Assembly: GCA_023525975.1 (NCBI GenBank)
Contig: CM042034.1
Coordinates: 25,384,779-25,448,778, forward strand
DNA: 64,000 nucleotides
Direction: 5' to 3'
DNA from: Smallanthus sonchifolius
Taxonomy: Eukaryota > Streptophyta > Magnoliopsida > Asterales > Asteraceae
This document shows, piece after piece, positions 34,493-44,837 of this stretch (the first letter of the stretch is position 1; every line of letters begins with the position of its first letter). The notes under the pieces were generated by a model. It did not search any database. It was not told the DNA's origin and saw only the letters and a program-made list of their open reading frames with translations. A program made the translations under genes and the position numbers.

Positions 34493-34819
34493 TTAAAGAA
34501 TATATAAAGTTGAGATAAAATAAAATAGAAATATACAACAATATTTAATGAACAACATAAACAAACGACACATGAACGAATATGAACGTAAACGAACGAA
34601 TGTTAATAAACGAACTTTCACGAACACGTTACCGAACGTTCACGAACACAATTGAACGAACGAGACCTCTGTTCATGTTCGTTCATTTAGTTAATCGGAC
34701 GGAATTTTTTGTTCATGTTCGTTCATTTATTAAATGAATGAACGTAAACGAACTTCCCGTCGAATGATTCACGGACTGTTCGCTGAACGTTCGGCTCGTT
34801 TACAGCCCTACTTATGTGG

Positions 34820-35284
34820 GCATGGGCGTCATCCCATCCAGTCTAATATAACACAATATTCACATTAAAATCAAGATTTCATATCGATATCATGGCTTAT
34901 TTAGATCACAACCCACCCTTACAATCTTGTTATTTATTTAGATTTGAAACTTTTAGCATCAGGATCATGTAGTTTGATTTTATTCTATGGATCCATCTCC
35001 TTGAATAGAAATGAGACCATTGAACTTAACATCAAATTAAACTAGCAAAGGACCATTGAACTTAAAATCAACTCATTCCCATAATTTAATTTGTATCTCC
35101 ATTCTGTACAAGAAAATTTTCAATACAACAAGAAATGAGAAAGCTACAAATCCAAGAAATGAGATGGCTTGTGTCAAACTTGCATGCCTAATATAATTAG
35201 TCCCCCCAAAAAATTACAAGGAAGACAAGATTAAAAAATATAAGCAATGAATGAAGTTTGGAACTAAAACCTTCTAAACACTAA
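34820..35284. other. Probable 3' flank of the MYB gene
   Basis: No coding frame. Because the MYB gene runs on the minus strand, 35000-35284 should hold its 3' UTR. Minus-strand A-rich signals are not distinctive. Confidence 0.4.
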
Positions 35285-36677
35285 TCAATTATAAAAAAAA
35301 TCAGTGTTTTCATCAAAAGAAAAGTCAGATAAATCTTCCTTTCCTTGATCTACGACCACCCCATCTGTTTGATCAAGGAACCAATTCTCGAACACAGTAA
35401 ATCGCATCTCCTCATTACTTTCCCCTTGGAAGATGCTTCCCTCCGGGGATGTGTTTGTTCGCGAAAAATCAGAATCATTCGGAGACGAAAAAGATGGATG
35501 AAACCCAAAAAGGGATTCGAATGATTCAGACAAATCAATTCCAGAAGACATCTTGCTTTCACTGGTGGGAGCATTCACTTCGTCACTAGACTCATTAGTG
35601 CTCGCATTCGAGCATGTTTTGTTATTGTTGGATGATCTTTTCATAAACCCTTTGAGCAATTTGGCTATGTTATCAGTGCTAGAAGGGTAAATAGTTTGTG
35701 TGCAGGATTTTGTAGTTTGAGGTACCAAAATGGGCTTTTGATCAATAGATAAAGCATCATTTAGAGCTTGTTTCGCCATGTGAATATCGGTTTGAAGCCT
35801 CTTCTCCCACTGGCCTCTGGAGATACAATGCGAAGACGACGAGGAAGTTGTCGAACACAAATCTTTGTTTTTGTTGTTGTGCATTAGATCTTGATCCTCA
35901 AATCCTGTTTGATCAAGCTTTCTTAGCTTCTTTTTCAAATGTGTGTTCCAGTAATTCTTGATGTCATTGTCTGTTCTTTCAGGAAGGTATGAAGCAATAG
36001 CTGCCCATCTGCAATCACACAAACATACTTAATTCCCCATGAATCTTGGACCAAAAAAATCAAAACTTTTTATGCTTAAACCCTAATTTTTGTTAAAAAA
36101 AAAAACCCTTACTTGTTGCCTAGGAGAGTTTGAAGCTGAATGATCATTTTCTCTTCATCATCAGTGAAATCTCCCCTTCTGATTCCAGGCCTCAGATAAT
36201 TCGTCCATCTTAACCTACAACTCTTGCTGCATCTTCGCAGTTCTGTAATCAACACAAACCCTAATTTTGGTCAGAAAGTTGTCGGAAAATATTTTTGTCA
36301 GAAATTTTGGTTGGAAAGTTATTTCCAACCATGTTTTAAATACGGTCTTCCGACCAAAACCTTGGTCGGAAATCCAGTTGTTTTCTAGTAGTGCGATATA
36401 TTAAAGAACTTCTGGTTCCCAATATTTGAAAATGTAACCGAGTTTTTACATATATACAATACACACTCCCCGAAAGGATTAAAGAAATTTGCCTTAAACA
36501 AAACAAAATATACACACTCGCGGACAAAGATGTTATAGACGTACCGGTGTTAGAAGGGACTTGACGCCAATTACCAGGGCCATGTTGTTGGACATAAGAA
36601 ACTAACATGATATCTTCCTCAGGTGTCCATGGACCCTTCTTGACCCCAAGTTTATCACAACATGGTGGCCTTCCCAT
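35285..36677 (-). CDS. R2R3-MYB transcription factor, subgroup 1 (MYB30/60/94/96-like)
   Basis: Nuclear DNA-binding regulator; subgroup 1 members control cuticular wax, stomatal and drought or defence responses. The coding sequence is complement(join(35285..36008, 36113..36242, 36545..36677)), giving 328 residues. Exon lengths of 133 and 130 nt are the classic R2R3-MYB pattern, and all borders have GT-AG. It opens MGRPPCCDKLGVKKGPWTPE. R2 spans about residues 13-63 and R3 about 66-114, ending IKNYWNTHLKKKLRK. The subgroup call rests on QWEKRLQTDIHMAKQAL and YPSSTDNIAKLLKGFMK in the C-terminal part, followed by an acidic, Ser-rich tail ending FDENTDFFYN. Oddity: the codon split by intron 1 reads Glu45, where relatives have Gly (NTGL). 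Intron 1 carries a CACTA-like MITE end. The precise orthologue is not resolved. Confidence 0.93.
36280..36393. mobile_element. CACTA-type MITE end in MYB intron 1
   Basis: The right edge, on the minus strand, is CACTACTAGAAAACAACTGG, the terminus of CACTA-derived MITEs. It is followed by repeated TTCCGACCAAGG/CCTTGGTCGGAAA motifs. The left end is not preserved before the exon 2 boundary. The insertion lies wholly inside the 302-bp intron (36243-36544). Confidence 0.7.
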
Positions 36678-36795
36678 TTTCTTGATATCAAATCTTTCAA
36701 AATATGATCTTGAACCTCTTTTTATACTTGAAGAATTTGTGAGTAACTTAAAAGGGATCTATGAGACACAAGTAATAAGAGGGTAAGGGTTATGC

Positions 36796-36802
36796 ATATA
36801 TA
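36796..36802 (-). promoter_or_regulatory. Candidate TATA box of the MYB gene
   Basis: TATATATG on the minus strand lies about 120 nt before the ATG, giving a leader of roughly 90 nt. A second TATAAAAA (36719-36726) is only 42 nt from the ATG and would leave almost no leader, so the upstream one is preferred. Confidence 0.45.
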
Positions 36803-36826
36803 GATGGCAAGGGACAATATATGGTG

Positions 36827-36866
36827 ATGGAGTGGGGGGTGGGGTGATGGAGTGGGGGGTGGGGTG
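36827..36866. repeat. GATGGAGTGGGGGGTGGGGT tandem repeat
   Basis: A 20-bp G-rich unit occurs twice in direct tandem upstream of the MYB gene. A C-rich partner (CACCCCACCCCACCCCCC) lies at about 36967-36984, so the stretch could fold back. It may be promoter-proximal structure or chance. Confidence 0.7.
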
Positions 36867-37098
36867 GGCTAGAGGGTGACAGCAAAGACCCAAAGAGCGC
36901 ATTTACTCAAAGCTCATGCATACTGGCACAGATAGGCTGGGAGAAACAGTAACTTCAAGCTAAAGTCACCCCACCCCACCCCCCTTTCTGTCACTTGTTA
37001 CTGTGTGTTGTGCTATTATGGTCATCATTATCCTCTCTATAAAACCGCGTTCTGCATTGAATGTGGGTTTGTTTGTTTTTTTATTGGGCTATGCAAAA

Positions 37099-37218
37099 AC
37101 CATATTGGTGACCTAAAGGTAAAGAAAAATCCTCTAAGGTACACTAAGGTTTGGAGAGGTCATGGGTTCAACTCCCACTCTTAACAGGAATTAAGAAATT
37201 TTTGTCTTAAAAAAAAAA
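37099..37218 (+). mobile_element. SINE family 2 copy
   Basis: ATATTGGTGACCTAAAGG, then AAAAATCCTCTAAGG, B-box-like GGGTTCAACTCC and TCTTAACAGGAATTAAG with a poly-A end. It matches the forward copy at 26519-26638. A duplication is not readable. Confidence 0.75.
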
Positions 37219-37219
37219 C

Positions 37220-38574
37220 TTCTTTTTTGACCCTTGCAAAATAAGAATTAGTTTCTTACAAAATGTTTGTTTAAAAAAGTTGTTGCAAGGTCAAGTGAAG
37301 TCAAGTCCACTTCGTAGGTTGTTTGTGGTTCATGTTTCCAATTCACAAATTTGTGATGTTTAATTACTAATGTGTGTATCATGTATTACAGCCTATATAT
37401 GTAGTCTCAATGGGAGAATGATTGGTTATTTTTTGTAGTGATTTGGGTTTTCTTTTTCATGTTACACTTTTTTTTTTAAAGTTGATGGGCACATACTTTA
37501 GAATTTGGAGAAGAACAGTGGAGATCTATGTGTCTACAAAACAGAAATTAGGTTTTAGTTAAGGTGTGTGTTTTGACAGTGTACTTATGTTATAAAACAA
37601 CACTCAAGCCACTAATTAAGTGAATAATACGGCAGAATGAGATGTGTGTGGTTCGAAATGGATTCGATGAGCGATTTGCCTAAACTATCCACTGTAACAC
37701 TCTTAAAACTTATGTTTTTCTCGTCATGGTTGGTTAAAACAAGAAGAAAAAAGATTGTCTACTTTTAGAATGGTCTAGCTAGATGACCATTATAACTCAT
37801 AGACATCGTATACACTTTAGTAATATTACTAATGACGGGAGTAGCCTCAAGGCCACACCCAACACACTTCTTTCCCTACAACATAAGGCAAACCCAACCT
37901 TACTTAACGTCAGGACATTAGTCTTGACCCAACGTCAAGGTGTACCCTAATCAGGCGTCGAGACATGGACACCATGATGCCTAACTTAGAACGTTTGTTG
38001 ATTCAAGCCCCAATTTAGTAAAATAACGCAGAGAGCATGAGAGTAATTCATATGTTTCAATCTCTCATTAATTTACTAATTAAACGAGGGCATTAACCAA
38101 AACTTGGTATTAGAGATCCTGCCAGCGGTATTGAGAGTCGACTTCCGAGAAAGGGGAGTAGCCCCTCTCTGTAACCTTTGGTAATCAACGACTCATATTA
38201 CCATCTCAGTGAAAGTCCATTTTTCCTAGTTTATAGTGGAAGACCTTGCATTATATCACATATCTTGATTTTTCATATATAAATGTAACTAAATTATCTC
38301 ATTTGTAAAGGATTTCCCCATAATGTTCATGAACAGTTGCTTCTGGAGTAGCCAAATAAGGCTTAGTTGATCGTATTACCACATAGTCAATTTGAAGAAT
38401 TAGAATTTGACTTGCTTTTAAATGCAATCCTTTTTTGGCTATACATACATTTTCACAAAAAACTACCTAAGACTAACGATTGTAGATGTTTCTTCACAAT
38501 AATTGTAATGGAGAAAATACCAATTATAACCGAATGGATTCCAAATGATGTTACTGCATGAATAGGGATTGTAA
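37220..38574. other. No gene seen
   Basis: No frame with family features. A 64-codon frame at 38367-38561 directly precedes the plastid-like block, but I cannot assign it. Confidence 0.4.
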
Positions 38575-38955
38575 ATTTTGCAGGTCTGATTACGCCTATT
38601 CATATTCCTAAATGGGGTCCATATGTAAACATAGTATCCATTTAGATACGTTCAAATAACCCCTTCTCACAAAGAGAATGTATATAACCCTATTCCGGTC
38701 TGGTTCGATATGAAATGAACTTATAATCATAGAATCGACTTGATCATCAGATTATAGATTATAAGTTCATAACTCAAGCCCACCATTTTTGGTGGAACAG
38801 GTCTACCAATTCTTTGATTCCAGTTAGTAAGAGAGATCTTGAACTAAGAAATAGACCCTAGAAACGAAAAAAGGGTATCCTGAGCAATTGTAATAATCGG
38901 ACTCATTAATATTCCTAGTATAGTAGATGCTATCATACATACAATCATATTCATA
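38575..38955 (-). other. Plastid DNA insertion: ndhB 3' end and downstream spacer
   Basis: On the minus strand, 38955 leftward encodes MIVCMIASTILGILMSPIIT, then IAQDTLF, matching the C-terminus of plastid NdhB (usual form ...NPIIAIAQDTLF). It is followed by the non-coding sequence that lies between ndhB and trnL-CAA. The normal stop after DTLF has been lost here (frame continues SFLGSIS). This is a nuclear copy of plastid DNA, not a working gene. The assignment rests on memory of the plastid proteins. Confidence 0.75.
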
Positions 38956-39530
38956 AAATATTAAATGAAATATATTAATTATATAAATATAATCAAATAG
39001 AAAAAATAATACAAATCAATTTCAATTTGACCAATTTCTAATAACTATTAAATTGAATTCAAAATTCAAAAAAAAAATAAGAATTCTATTGAGAATCCCT
39101 TTTCTTTAGAGAGAATTCTTAGTAAGATTGAGATGAAAACAAAAGAATTTGAATAAAAGCAATATTTAATTTTAACTATAATTAAAAAAAGCAAAGCTAT
39201 GTACCAAAAATAGAATTATAATCGATGAATCCTAAAAGGAAACACGCACCGCAAAAGGAAACTAGACGGTTCGACCAAAAACAATTATTACTTTAACTAA
39301 ACAGTTATGAACGACTTAACAATTTCAAGTCGAATTGACTGATCCGATATATTTTCCACGTTTATAGGAGTTCATTTATGTTTATGTTTTACGAATATGA
39401 TATTTTTTTGGGGATGTCTGATAATATCAAGTCTTAATCCTATTTTGGTATCTTTCATTTCGGGATTTTTAGCTCTGAGTGCTAAAGGACCGTAGAAACT
39501 TTCTAGTTATGAATCAGGTATATAATAGGT
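38956..39530 (+). other. Plastid DNA insertion: ndhC upstream region and 5' part
   Basis: From ATG 39379 the sequence reads MFMFYEYDIF. After one extra T in a T-run it continues CLIISSLNPILVSFISGFLA, then a stop, then KLSSYESGI, matching the first third of plastid NdhC (MFLLYEYDIFWAFLIISS). The leader just upstream (CCGATATATTTTCCACG...TATAGGAGTTCATTT) is plastid ndhC leader-like. The frameshift and stops show it is dead. It joins directly to the ndhB segment in the opposite orientation, although the two loci are far apart in the plastid genome. Confidence 0.75.
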
Positions 39531-39587
39531 TTCAACAGATATTTGTAGTTATAGTTTTAATTTATTTTCTTTTATGAGTTTTTTGGG

Positions 39588-39785
39588 ATCTGGTCATGAG
39601 TCGGGTCATGGGTCAGGTCATGGTTCGAGTCATGGGACGTGTCATGGTTTGGGGCATGGGTGGGGTCGGGTCATGGGTCCGAGCATGGGTCGGGTCATGG
39701 GTCCGAGCATGGGTCGAGTCATGAGTCGAGGCATGGGTTAGGTTATGGGCTTGGTTCAGGGCATGGGTCGGGTCCAATGACCCAA
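39588..39785. repeat. GGGTC-ATGGGTCGGGTC minisatellite
   Basis: About a dozen imperfect copies of a 12-18-bp unit based on CATGGGTCGGGT/CCGAG. The frame through it (39639-39935) encodes a Gly-Ser-His repeat by composition only. It ends at a hAT element. Confidence 0.85.
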
Positions 39786-39802
39786 ACCATGGACCAAACT
39801 AA

Positions 39803-40159
39803 CAGGGCCGGTCATGAGGATTTTAGTGTCTCGGCCGAGCCGGAAAAAAAACTCATACGAACAAAATATAACATGTGGGCGGTGGCTGATGGCGGTGGAT
39901 GGTGGTGGGCGACTGGGCAGTGGCTGATAGGCTGATGGGCTGATGACGGTGGAGGCAGTCACTGGCAGAGAGTTGATCAAGGGAATAAGCTATCAGTGTT
40001 GTAGGGCATCACTTAAAAAAGCCGATGGTTTTTAAGTTTAAAAACGCCAACCGTTATAAAGATTAAAATCATGTTTTTAAGTTTTATAAAAATGACCTAA
40101 TATATAAACAGCCCCCTAAAAGTTTTAGGCCCCAAAAAATGGGCCGTGGGCCGGCCCGG
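39803..40159. mobile_element. hAT-like non-autonomous element
   Basis: The ends are CAGGGCCGGTCATGAGG and (inverted) CCGGGCCGGCCCACGG. The flanking 8-mers are CAAACTAA (39795-39802) and CAAACGAA (40160-40167), one mismatch. It is in the style of the CAGGG..CGG elements at 21174 and 46255. The inside has GGTGG-rich repeats and no transposase. Confidence 0.7.
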
Positions 40160-40708
40160 CAAACGAATGTTGGCCATCGTTGATTTGTGTTGGTCATGGT
40201 CTCTTTTCGAGTATTTACCCTTGAAGATAGTAATTTTCATTTTTCGTTCCATGATTTGGATTTTTGATCAATATAGATCATCAAGTTTCTTACTATTAAT
40301 CCAATTTTTTTTTTTCATAATCTAGCTTTCTTACATTGGTTTTTGTTCATGAAAATAACTCTCGCAGTCTGGCTAAGGAAATAAAAAATGATAATTAATT
40401 AAACCAATATTGTCAAAGTTTAAAAAATTCAGATCATGATGCAACAATTACATCTCAAACAGAAGAAGAGCTTCAAGACATCTTAAAATGCATACTAAGC
40501 TCACTATTTTTAGTCGTGCCTTAAAATAGACAGGTAGAGACGTCACCTCTAGCAATACACAACTTAAAACGATAAAAAGACAAACTTACAATAAATTCAT
40601 CTCTATCTTGTCACGTATCCATGACTAAAACGACACTTAAAAGTACTACTACCGCTTATTGAACCCTTATCTTCATGTGTTGCATTCTTTCACCCTGACC
40701 CCTACTGC

Positions 40709-40715
40709 TATAAAT
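40709..40715 (+). promoter_or_regulatory. Candidate TATA box of the LTP gene
   Basis: TATAAAT lies 59 nt before the ATG, preceded by C-rich sequence. This predicts a leader of about 30 nt. Confidence 0.65.
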
Positions 40716-40773
40716 TCGGCTTGCTAACTCGCTTTGATACCATATGTAACACAAAAAGTTAACTGAGTGTACG

Positions 40774-41637
40774 ATGAAAGGAGTTGTGATGGTTGTGTTG
40801 GCAATGCTAGTGATAGCCGAGTTCATGGTGCAGCCAAACGAAGCCATTACATGTCCTGATGTTGTCCATTTGCTTGAACCATGCTTCAATTACCTAAGGA
40901 TAGGTGGAATCCCACCACCCGATTGTTGCAACGGGTTAAAGACGCTACAAGCCCAGACCCCAACCACGTCCGATAGGCAAACGGCTTGCAATTGTGCTAA
41001 AAGTGCCGCGATTACGTATAAAATTAGGGAGGATACTGCTAAGGACCTTCCTGATAAATGTGGGATTACTATCAGCGTACCAGTTAGTCCCACTGTCGAC
41101 TGTTCTACGTGAGTACATAGCCCTATATAGTTTTTTAATAATTATTAATTTTATGTGATATATATATCGCTACTAGAAAACATGTATATTTTCTACAAAA
41201 AGTTTCTGACAAGTTACCAACAAAACAATTTTTTCACAAGTTAGCGACAACTTTCCGACAAGACAAAACAAAAACAAAAAAGTAAACATAAGATTTCCTA
41301 CAATTTTTCAACAAATTTATTAAATAAGTTAACTTATTTGTTTAATATAATCGTCAGAATATTGTCATAAATTACCGACGAAAGACTTTTGTCGCTAATT
41401 CGTCAGAAAATTAGTCGGGAATTTGTCGGAAAAAACATTTCCTACAGGGTTTTTCCAACAAACACTTTTTTGTCGGAAACTATCGCTAACGGCCAATTTC
41501 TACAATTTTCCCACGAAATCTGCTGTAGCAAATTTTACAGTTTTTTTGTAGTGTATATTTCTTAATTTTCTTGTGCTAATAAGTTATATATTTTCTTTTG
41601 ATGGTGCAGTGTTTCATTATATGAGAGTTACAAATGA
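40774..41637 (+). CDS. Type 1 non-specific lipid transfer protein precursor
   Basis: Secreted cell-wall protein that carries lipids in an internal cavity; the family acts in cuticle formation and defence. Residues 1-24 form a signal peptide (hydrophobic VVMVVLAMLVIAEFM) with predicted cleavage before ITCPD. The mature part has Cys at 27, 37, 51, 52, 72, 74, 96 and 110, spaced C-x9-C-x13-CC-x19-C-x-C-x21-C-x13-C, the type 1 nsLTP pattern. Exon 1 is 40774-41108. GT (41109) to AG (41609) bounds a 501-bp intron in the usual place just before the stop; exon 2 (41610-41637) adds VSLYESYK after Thr112, totalling 120 residues. Without splicing the protein would end at Thr112 (TGA 41110-41112). The extra tail is longer than normal for the family. 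The intron carries a CACTA-type MITE. Confidence 0.93.
41170..41553. mobile_element. CACTA-type MITE in the LTP intron
   Basis: The left end reads CTACTAGAAAACATG. The right end, inverted, reads CACTACAAAAAAACTG. Both are CACTA-superfamily-like. The body has repeated TTTCCGACAAG/CGTCGGAAA motifs in both orientations. It fills 384 of the 501 intron bases, leaving splice sites intact. Confidence 0.75.
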
Positions 41638-41710
41638 GGTGGAGTAAGGCATAAATGGATCTCGTTTAGAATAAATATGTATCATATCCAGAGGCGGATC
41701 CACATTTTAA

Positions 41711-41828
41711 TATGGGTGGGCAATTACACACTGTCCGGTCAATACTAAGCTCATTCACATTCCATTTTTATGGGTGGGCAATTGCACACTGTCCGGTCAA
41801 TACTAAGCTCATTCACATTCCATTTTTT
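41711..41828. repeat. 59-bp tandem duplication
   Basis: A unit beginning TATGGGTGGGCAATT and ending near CACATTCCATTTT is repeated (41711-41769, 41770-41828) with one substitution (A/G), inside the hAT element. Confidence 0.9.
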
Positions 41829-42004
41829 TGTGGTGTAGAAACTTGATTTTTTTGTTCATTAATGACTTCTTTAATCTCCATTTATAAAGTCCTTTTTTAT
41901 TATTTTAATGCCATACCTTTAAATTCTAGCTCATTCATTACTTGAATTTGTAACATTATTTTATTTTAATTTTGAATATTATAAGATATTAACTTTGTTT
42001 ACAT

Positions 42005-42088
42005 TTGGTGGGTTTCCTCTGAGGGGTGGAGATTACCGGGTGGACCAGTGGCCCGTCAATAATCTAAATTGACGTTCAAAAAAAAAAC
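42005..42088 (+). mobile_element. SINE-like fragment, family 3
   Basis: TGGGTTTCCTCTGAGGGG, then GATTACCGGGTGGACCAG, AATCTAAATTGACGTTC and a poly-A tract. It matches the copies near 4040 and 57743. AACTTTGTTTA-like sequence on both sides (about 41990 and 42089) may be its target duplication. Confidence 0.7.
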
Positions 42089-42369
42089 TTTGTTTAAATT
42101 TACGTATTTTTTAAAGCAATAGTTAACCTAATCCTAATCAATATTAATTTATTTTACTTTTTGAACCGCTTTTTAAAAACAATATTTGATCGGCGTGTAA
42201 AGTTTTCTTAAAATCGCTGAAAATGATAGTGTGATAAAAGGAAAATAATTCATTCCGTGTCCTTGTATGGAATATAAAACTTTAATTTTTTTTCCTCGTT
42301 CCTTTTTTATCCACCAGTATTTTGGCCCTCCTACAAAATATTCTTGTATCCGCCACTGATCATATCTAG

Positions 42370-44836
42370 GTTGTGTTTGACAAGTTCGTGGTGTTAGTGG
42401 ACTTGGTTTACCGAATAAGCAATAAATAAATTATATAATACTCATGTTTTCATGGATCTTTTGAAAATATCAATTATTATAACGTCATGTATAGAGAATA
42501 AAACTTCATAACACTTTAAAAAGTTGAAGGAAATAAAAGAAGCAAGTGTCTAACCATTAAACTTTATGGAAATATATGCAAATCGCACTTGAGTAATCAG
42601 ATTTTGGATCAGGCAAAATTTCATGATACATAATTTTTCCTTTAATATAAGATAAATTATTGTTATTCACATACTTTATTATAAATATTAGTAAATTTAT
42701 GATATTTGACGTGTATATAATTTCCCAAAATTTTATTTCTTTATAATTTATCATGTCTGAGTAGTCGTAACTCCGCAGACAACCGACCTGACAGCGCATA
42801 GTGACTTCTGCAACATTGGATATTGTTTATCTAAATTGTATATATTACATATATGTCATAGGAGATGTTAGTTTTATTTTTAATATAGTAAAACTATACT
42901 CGTATTAAAGATGAAAAAATGTTCAATTTTATGGTATAGCTTTTTTTTTATGAAAACATAATATATTGTTTTAAAAAGGTATTAAGATTCAAAAAAGAAG
43001 GGAAGTTGATTAAGTGGCATTATTTAATTATTAAAAAATATATATGTTGAAAATCCATTTTACTAGGGTTGTCTTCAAACCGACTTGTAAAACCATATCT
43101 ATAATTCTCACTGTCATGGTGATCGACAATCACGTTCTTTCAACACCTATTATACTCCACAACTCATCTAAGTTTTAAAATTCTTTGCATATCTAAAAAC
43201 TTTGTTACCTTTTTTTTCTCATTTTGTTTTCAAAACTTCAATTCAAGTCGTTTTTTGGTCGAGAAAATGCTTTGATTCACAACCATAACTCGCACTAACC
43301 AAGTTGTCGTCGCATCTTATTTTGTTGACAAATTTTTGGGTTTTGTTGCTTCATGACATTATACATTGTGTGTCTACCTTCCATACCTTACAACCCCAAT
43401 GCGACCTTTGTCTAAGAGGTACTCTACATGCCTTAATGTCGCGGAGTTAATTTCCCAATCTTTCGTGCAACAATTTGTCTGATACTAAGTTAAGCCTTTC
43501 ACCCGCACTTGGACCAGATTTATTTGGAGAGCCCTATACTCGTCTTGAGCCATGATGCATCAAGTATATTCTAGAACTCAAGCACAACGATCAACGTGTA
43601 GACAGGTCGTGACATTAAGGTGTTCTGGTAATATCAATACTATATTAAATATCATATGACATCTTAGGTTTCTCCTGATATCCTTCCACATATGTTTGAA
43701 GATTGTTTTGGAATTTGGATTAATCCAAAACTAATATTTATTTTTTAGCCTCCTGGCCTTTTCAATTAACAAGACATGCATGCAAGTCATGTTACTAATT
43801 TTGAGTTGGTAAAGCTATCCTTAAGGAGTTTTGGTGTGACCTTCACAAGAATTGTTCTACATTGTGTATTGGCTTTTAGATGACTGCCAGTACAAACTCT
43901 AAAAGTACCCATGTCTTAGCTTTGACTCTTTAGAGAACTTTGTTCACAAACTTCTGTTTAAAGCACTTGTAATCAAACCAGCAAGACTAGGTCAAGTCAT
44001 CACGCTTGTGTGCGCGCTAGTTAATGACTAATACATCTCGAAAATGTTGCAGCATTGGAGATGAGGAGGATGTATTGGTGATGTTAGTTTCACCAAAGTC
44101 ATTTTAGTTTAATTGAACTACTTAAGATCAAAGAGAAGTGAATATAAACATTGTTACAAGTTAGGAGGTCTAGAGTACATATTTGTATAAGATTATGCTC
44201 ATTTCAATTACCTTGAACCCAATGGTTCAAGGGGGCGCCCCCTAGTGACCAGGGGTTCCAAGGGGGCACCGCCCCAATTGGGGTCCAAGGGATAACGCCC
44301 GTGGTGGGGTCGAGGTCAGGGGAACTGATTGGTGAAAGTTGCTAGGAAAATGATGATTAGTTGGAACTTATCATCATTAGCGAATCCGTGGCAACTTGTC
44401 TTCAGTGGAAACTGAGATCAGTAGCACATGGCCAAACTTTAGTAACTCACGAACAACAGTAACTCAACTGGTGGATTTTACACTAATATAATTGTCTAAT
44501 TGTCGACAATTATAACCGTCAACTGAAACATTGTGATGATTTGTCCCCTATAGTTAGGCCGATCTTTGGTCTGGCTTAAAAACAATGAACTCATTCATGA
44601 ATTCTGGTACAGGTCTTTCATAGAAGAACTTGCATATTGTTTTTGTCAATTTCTCTTTAAGTTATCTGATTGAAAATTCATGAGTATGAATTAAATATTC
44701 GATCTGAAAGTGTCTAACATGATGATTCATAGTGATATCCAAGCATACAAGGATTACAAAACCTATAGATATTGAAATATATTGTAAAAATGATGAAGGG
44801 TGAATCTATTATAAACACGACCAACAAATTAAGGAA
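42370..44836. other. No gene seen
   Basis: AT-rich to 43070, then more balanced but stop-filled sequence to 44220. At 44225-44315 a GC-rich patch (GGGGGCGCCCCCTAGTGACC, then GGGGTCCAAGGGATAACGCCC) resembles another at 47400-47465. Such repeated 'GGGGTCCAAGGG' modules probably belong to LTRs of an element family I cannot name. Confidence 0.45.
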
Positions 44837-44837
44837 T

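Larger units (their letters stand above)
33262..34810. mobile_element. hAT-type element holding a nested Helitron and MITE
   Basis: The ends are TAGGGCTGTAAATGAACC and (inverted) TAGGGCTGTAAACGAGCC. Subterminal GAACGAACG/CGTTCGTTC repeats occur on both sides. The flanking 8-bp duplication CTTACGTG/CTTATGTG (33254-33261, 34811-34818) has one mismatch. Removing the Helitron (33563-34492) leaves an element of about 620 bp. Confidence 0.85.
41689..42358. mobile_element. hAT-type non-autonomous element
   Basis: A 670-bp element with ends CAGAGGCGGATCCAC and (inverted) CAGTGGCGGATACAAG. The perfect 8-bp duplication ATCATATC flanks it (41681-41688, 42359-42366). It contains a 59-bp tandem duplication and a SINE-like insert. 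The short element at 46255-46401 has the same ends. It lies 51 bp past the LTP stop codon, so it may be in that gene's 3' UTR. Confidence 0.95.

Noticed and set aside
36336..36544. Read-through of MYB exon 1 as a 113-residue truncated MYB
   Set aside because: It crosses a clear GT donor at the canonical position and reads MITE sequence. The spliced model restores a complete R2R3 domain.
39379..39520. Functional ndhC gene
   Set aside because: A frameshift in a T-run and several stops, with less than half the gene present, show an inserted plastid fragment.
39639..39935. 98-codon frame rich in Gly-Ser-His
   Set aside because: It is the translation of a 12-18-bp minisatellite running into a hAT element and starts without proper context.
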